From: Acidobacteriaceae bacterium
GTDB taxonomy: Bacteria > Acidobacteriota > Terriglobia > Terriglobales > Acidobacteriaceae
Direction of reading: 5' to 3'
DNA length: 7,241 nt
Assembly (NCBI GenBank): GCA_003168235.1
Contig: PMSZ01000557.1
Span: forward strand, 1 to 7,241
Positions 5,638 through 7,241 of this stretch are shown piece after piece. A program made the translations under genes and the position numbers. The notes under the pieces are model-generated. The model saw only the letters and a list, made by a program, of their open reading frames with translations, was not told the DNA's origin and did not search any database. Each line of letters opens with the position of its first letter. Position 1 is the stretch's first letter.

Positions 5638-6021
5638 CTGCAATGCTGGCTCCAGTTCCGCAAGCGATAGCGGCGAATCATGAGCTTGTTGCGTGCCGCC
5701 GGGGCTCTGCCTCGTCTCCGCCCGACTCAGCAGCAGCGTCCCCTGTGACCGCAAATCAATCTTCAGCCCCGACTCATCCTGCAGTTCATGCACAAACTCG
5801 GGATACATCCGTGCACTCGCCTTCGCCAGTTCCTGCAACTCCCGCCGCGTTTCTGCCGGAGAGTCAACCAGCATTCCCCCTGCCGCCCATGACGCCTCGC
5901 GTCCCGGTTCGCCTTTCTCCACCACCAGCACCCGCAGCCCCTGTTTATTCAACTCAATCGCCAGCGCCAGCCCAATGATGCCCGCTCCGACAATGATTGC
6001 GCCCCAGCTCTTCACGCCCCC

Positions 6022-6027
6022 ATTCTA
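6022..6027 (-). promoter_or_regulatory. Possible -10 hexamer for a leaderless thiO transcript
   Basis: On the minus strand TAGAAT (five of six consensus) ends exactly 6 nt before the GTG at 6015, which would place transcription start on the start codon itself. This fits the absence of a usable ribosome site there. The -35 region is poor (CGGTCA at 17 nt), so this is tentative. Confidence 0.3.
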
Positions 6028-6075
6028 ATGCGGCTCTAACGCAATGACCGCACGCGAGTTATTTTCGCAGCGCCG

Positions 6076-6095
6076 CCGTCCCATCTGCTGGACGG
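6076..6095. other. Small hairpin in the divergent intergenic region
   Basis: CCGTCC (6076-6081) and GGACGG (6090-6095) pair over an 8-nt loop. It sits between the divergent thiO and coiled-coil protein genes, upstream of both promoters. It may be part of a dispersed repeat or an operator; nothing in the sequence decides. Confidence 0.4.
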
Positions 6096-6131
6096 TGGGC
6101 GTCCTCGCCGCCCCAAGTACCTGAAACGCAA

Positions 6132-6160
6132 TTGACACCGACCCGCATCTCACAAACAAT
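6132..6160 (+). promoter_or_regulatory. Sigma-70-type promoter for the coiled-coil membrane protein gene
   Basis: A perfect -35 hexamer TTGACA (6132-6137) is followed, after exactly 17 nt, by AACAAT (6155-6160), which keeps four of six -10 positions. Transcription would start near 6167, giving a leader of about 30 nt that contains GGAG (6184-6187) 8 nt before the ATG. This is the best promoter in the window and supports independent transcription of the plus-strand gene. Confidence 0.65.
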
Positions 6161-6195
6161 AGCGTCTACAGTCCACCTCAACCGGAGACAACCGA

Positions 6196-7032
6196 ATGTC
6201 TGAAGGCGATCAACCGACCGTTTATCACCCTGAGCCGCAGAGCAACATCGGCAAATGGATCCTCATCGTTCTGGCTGTTGCCTATGCCGCCGCATCGTCG
6301 TTCTTCATCTACGACCAGCACGGCAAGCTCGAAAAAGTCACTCAGGATCAATCCTCCAGCGAAAAGCAAATCGGAGACTTGACCAAGCGCATGCAATCCG
6401 CCGAAGCAGATTCCGAAACTCTCGCCCATCAATTAGGCATGACGAAAAAAGAATTGGCGTCGCGTGCCAGTGAGTTGCAGCATCAGCAACAGATCGCATC
6501 CGCGCGCATCGCCGCTCAGGCGGAGGAAGAGAAGAAAGATGTCAGCGCCGTTTCCGGAGAAGTCGGCGCCGTCAAGACCGACGTTGGCGGCGTGAAGACC
6601 GATGTGGCCGCGACCAAAGCATCGCTCGATGCGACCATCGCGAAGCTCCAGAGCACCATCGGCGATCTCGGCCAGCAGAGCGGACTCATCGCCAACACTC
6701 GTTCCGATCTTGAAGCCCTCAAACACAAAGGCGATCGCCAGTATTACGAGTTCACCCTGATGAAGGGCGCGAAGCCCGCGGCGTTTTCGACCGTCGCTCT
6801 GCAACTGAAGAAGACTGATCCCAAACGTGGCAAGTACACCCTCACCGTCACCGCCGACGACAAGACCATCGAGAAGAAAGACAAGAACCAGAGCGAGCCC
6901 GTGCAGTTCTACACCGGCCGCGACCATATGCTCTTTGAACTCGTCGTCTGGACCGTGGATAAGAACAAGATCACCGGCTACCTGAGCACGCCCAAGAACG
7001 CGCCTATTCCGATCACGCCGACGCCGCAGTAG
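6196..7032 (+). CDS. Membrane-anchored coiled-coil protein of unknown function
   Basis: I do not recognise this 278-residue protein; it may be lineage-specific. A short polar N-terminus (1-18) is followed by one membrane helix (WILIVLAVAYAAASSFFIY, about 21-39), so the rest probably faces the periplasm as a signal-anchor protein. Residues 43-175 are strongly helical and coiled-coil-like: Gln/Glu/Lys/Ala-rich, with short internal repeats such as VGAVKTDVGGVKTDVAATKASL (about 125-146). The C-terminal part (about 180-262) looks like a small beta domain (YYEFTLMKG, STVALQLKK, KYTLTVTADD, HMLFELVVWTV) and ends in a Pro/Thr tail (IPITPTPQ). No cysteines are present. The ATG at 6196 has GGAG 8 nt upstream and a good promoter before it. 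Its only neighbours are divergent thiO and convergent fumC, so it is a single-gene unit. A scaffold or envelope-spanning role is a guess from architecture. Confidence 0.85.
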   Translation: MSEGDQPTVYHPEPQSNIGKWILIVLAVAYAAASSFFIYDQHGKLEKVTQDQSSSEKQIGDLTKRMQSAEADSETLAHQLGMTKKELASRASELQHQQQIASARIAAQAEEEKKDVSAVSGEVGAVKTDVGGVKTDVAATKASLDATIAKLQSTIGDLGQQSGLIANTRSDLEALKHKGDRQYYEFTLMKGAKPAAFSTVALQLKKTDPKRGKYTLTVTADDKTIEKKDKNQSEPVQFYTGRDHMLFELVVWTVDKNKITGYLSTPKNAPIPITPTPQ

Positions 7033-7074
7033 ATGACGCCGACCGGATGACTCGATCTCTACGGTCGCGTCATC
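7032..7074. terminator. Imperfect inverted repeat across the convergent gene ends, possible two-way terminator
   Basis: GATGACGCCGACCG (7032-7045) pairs with CGGTCGCGTCATC (7062-7074), giving 13 base pairs with a single bulged C and a 16-nt loop. The left arm starts on the last base of the plus-strand stop codon, and the right arm lies within the last codons of fumC. The position suits termination in both directions. No T-run follows on either strand, so it may instead block or protect transcript ends. Confidence 0.55.
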
Positions 7075-7241
7075 CGCTCCGGCTTCACCAGCGAATCAAA
7101 CTCCTCGCTCGTTAGAAATCCCAGCTTTACCGCCGCCTCGCGTAAACTCGAGTGCTCGACGTGCGCCGTGTGCGCAATCTGCGCCGCCTTGTCATATCCC
7201 ACCTTGGGAGCCAGCGCCGTGACCAGCATCAGCGAATTCTT
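7059..7241 (-). CDS. fumC: Class II fumarate hydratase FumC, C-terminal fragment cut by window edge
   Basis: Sixty C-terminal residues match the end of class II fumarases, which interconvert fumarate and malate in the TCA cycle without a metal cluster. The fragment opens with KNSLMLVTALAPKVGYDKAA, the conserved NSLMLVTAL.P.IGYD.A helix, and continues with QIAHTAHVEHSSLREAA and KLGFLTSEEFDSLVKPERM, the small C-terminal domain ending in the family's typical xPExM. The catalytic serine loop and active-site histidine lie outside the window. Aspartate ammonia-lyase has a related C-terminus, but the GFLTSEEFD...KPERM tail fits fumarase better. Its last codons form one arm of the inverted repeat shared with the convergent plus-strand gene; 26 bases separate the two stop codons. 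Confidence 0.9.
   Translation of the reverse strand, partial: KNSLMLVTALAPKVGYDKAAQIAHTAHVEHSSLREAAVKLGFLTSEEFDSLVKPERMTRP

Larger units (their letters stand above)
4903..6015 (-). pseudogene. thiO: Glycine oxidase ThiO-like gene interrupted by one in-frame amber codon
   Basis: Read through, this frame gives 370 codons, the usual ThiO length. ThiO is an FAD-dependent amine oxidase that converts glycine to the imine used for the thiamine thiazole ring. The N-terminus carries the dinucleotide fold IIVGAGIIG (G10, G12, G15), acidic E33 at the strand end, and ASWAAGGML (41-49) as in ThiO. Codon 287 is TAG (5155-5157). The same frame then continues with good family sequence: WAGLRPGTPDGLPILG, where R308 is the expected substrate-carboxylate arginine, and ATGHFRDGILLAPAT near the FAD site. 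A product ending at residue 286 would lack both, so it should be inactive. One base change (CAG to TAG) explains the break; no frameshift is needed. An ELDLQ duplication lies near residues 127-136. The GTG at 6015 is the only near start, since TAG lies four codons upstream. Sequencing error, recent nonsense mutation and readthrough remain possible. Other DadA/DAO-type oxidases are less likely. Confidence 0.85.

Noticed and set aside
5020..5670. Plus-strand open frame of 216 codons opposite thiO
   Set aside because: Low-complexity Arg/His/Pro/Ser composition; it is antisense to clear ThiO sequence.
6433..6927. Minus-strand open frame of 164 codons opposite the coiled-coil protein gene
   Set aside because: It is antisense to a gene with a good promoter, ribosome site and clear domain architecture; its Gly/Leu/Val-rich translation is a typical shadow.

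Overview
The window looks like ordinary chromosomal DNA of an Acidobacteriota member, probably subdivision 1 (a Koribacter- or Terriglobus-like relative). This rests on style: moderately high GC, a glmU / yvcK / TPR gene order, small secreted proteins of unknown function, and short intergenic REP-like palindromes and tandem repeats. Taxonomy was not tested by any search. No tRNA, rRNA, CRISPR array, transposase or phage gene was seen. No stretch over 300 bases lacks a gene.

Layout, left to right. Six complete genes, one interrupted gene and two edge-truncated genes are present, nearly all on the minus strand. The left edge cuts glmU (N-terminal 80 codons, 1-240). Just upstream of it in the direction of transcription lies yvcK (265-1323), then a 145-bp gap filled by a nested repeat element. 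Beyond that come a TPR protein (1469-2032), a secreted PCYCGC-type cysteine-rich protein (2117-2575), a gap with a perfect 22-bp REP-like palindrome, an M20-family dipeptidase (2731-4101), a secreted protein of unknown function (4282-4899), and a thiO-like glycine oxidase gene (4903-6015). The thiO-like gene carries one in-frame amber codon at 5155-5157. A divergent intergenic region with a good sigma-70-type promoter leads to the only plus-strand gene, a membrane-anchored coiled-coil protein (6196-7032). That gene converges on the 3' end of fumC (7059-7241, minus), with an inverted repeat overlapping both gene ends.

How the genes work together. GlmU makes UDP-GlcNAc for peptidoglycan, and YvcK-family proteins are linked to cell-wall and carbon metabolism in other bacteria, so the left end is a plausible envelope-precursor cluster. 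The rest are housekeeping or unrecognised genes: peptide breakdown (M20), thiamine thiazole synthesis (ThiO) and the TCA cycle (FumC). The ThiO stop codon and the following GTG start are 3 nt apart, suggesting translational coupling with the secreted protein.

I see no convincing new multi-gene system. The points most worth checking are the single amber codon in an otherwise intact thiO, the nested inverted/tandem repeat before yvcK, the six-cysteine PCYCYC protein, and the unrecognised coiled-coil membrane protein with its strong promoter.
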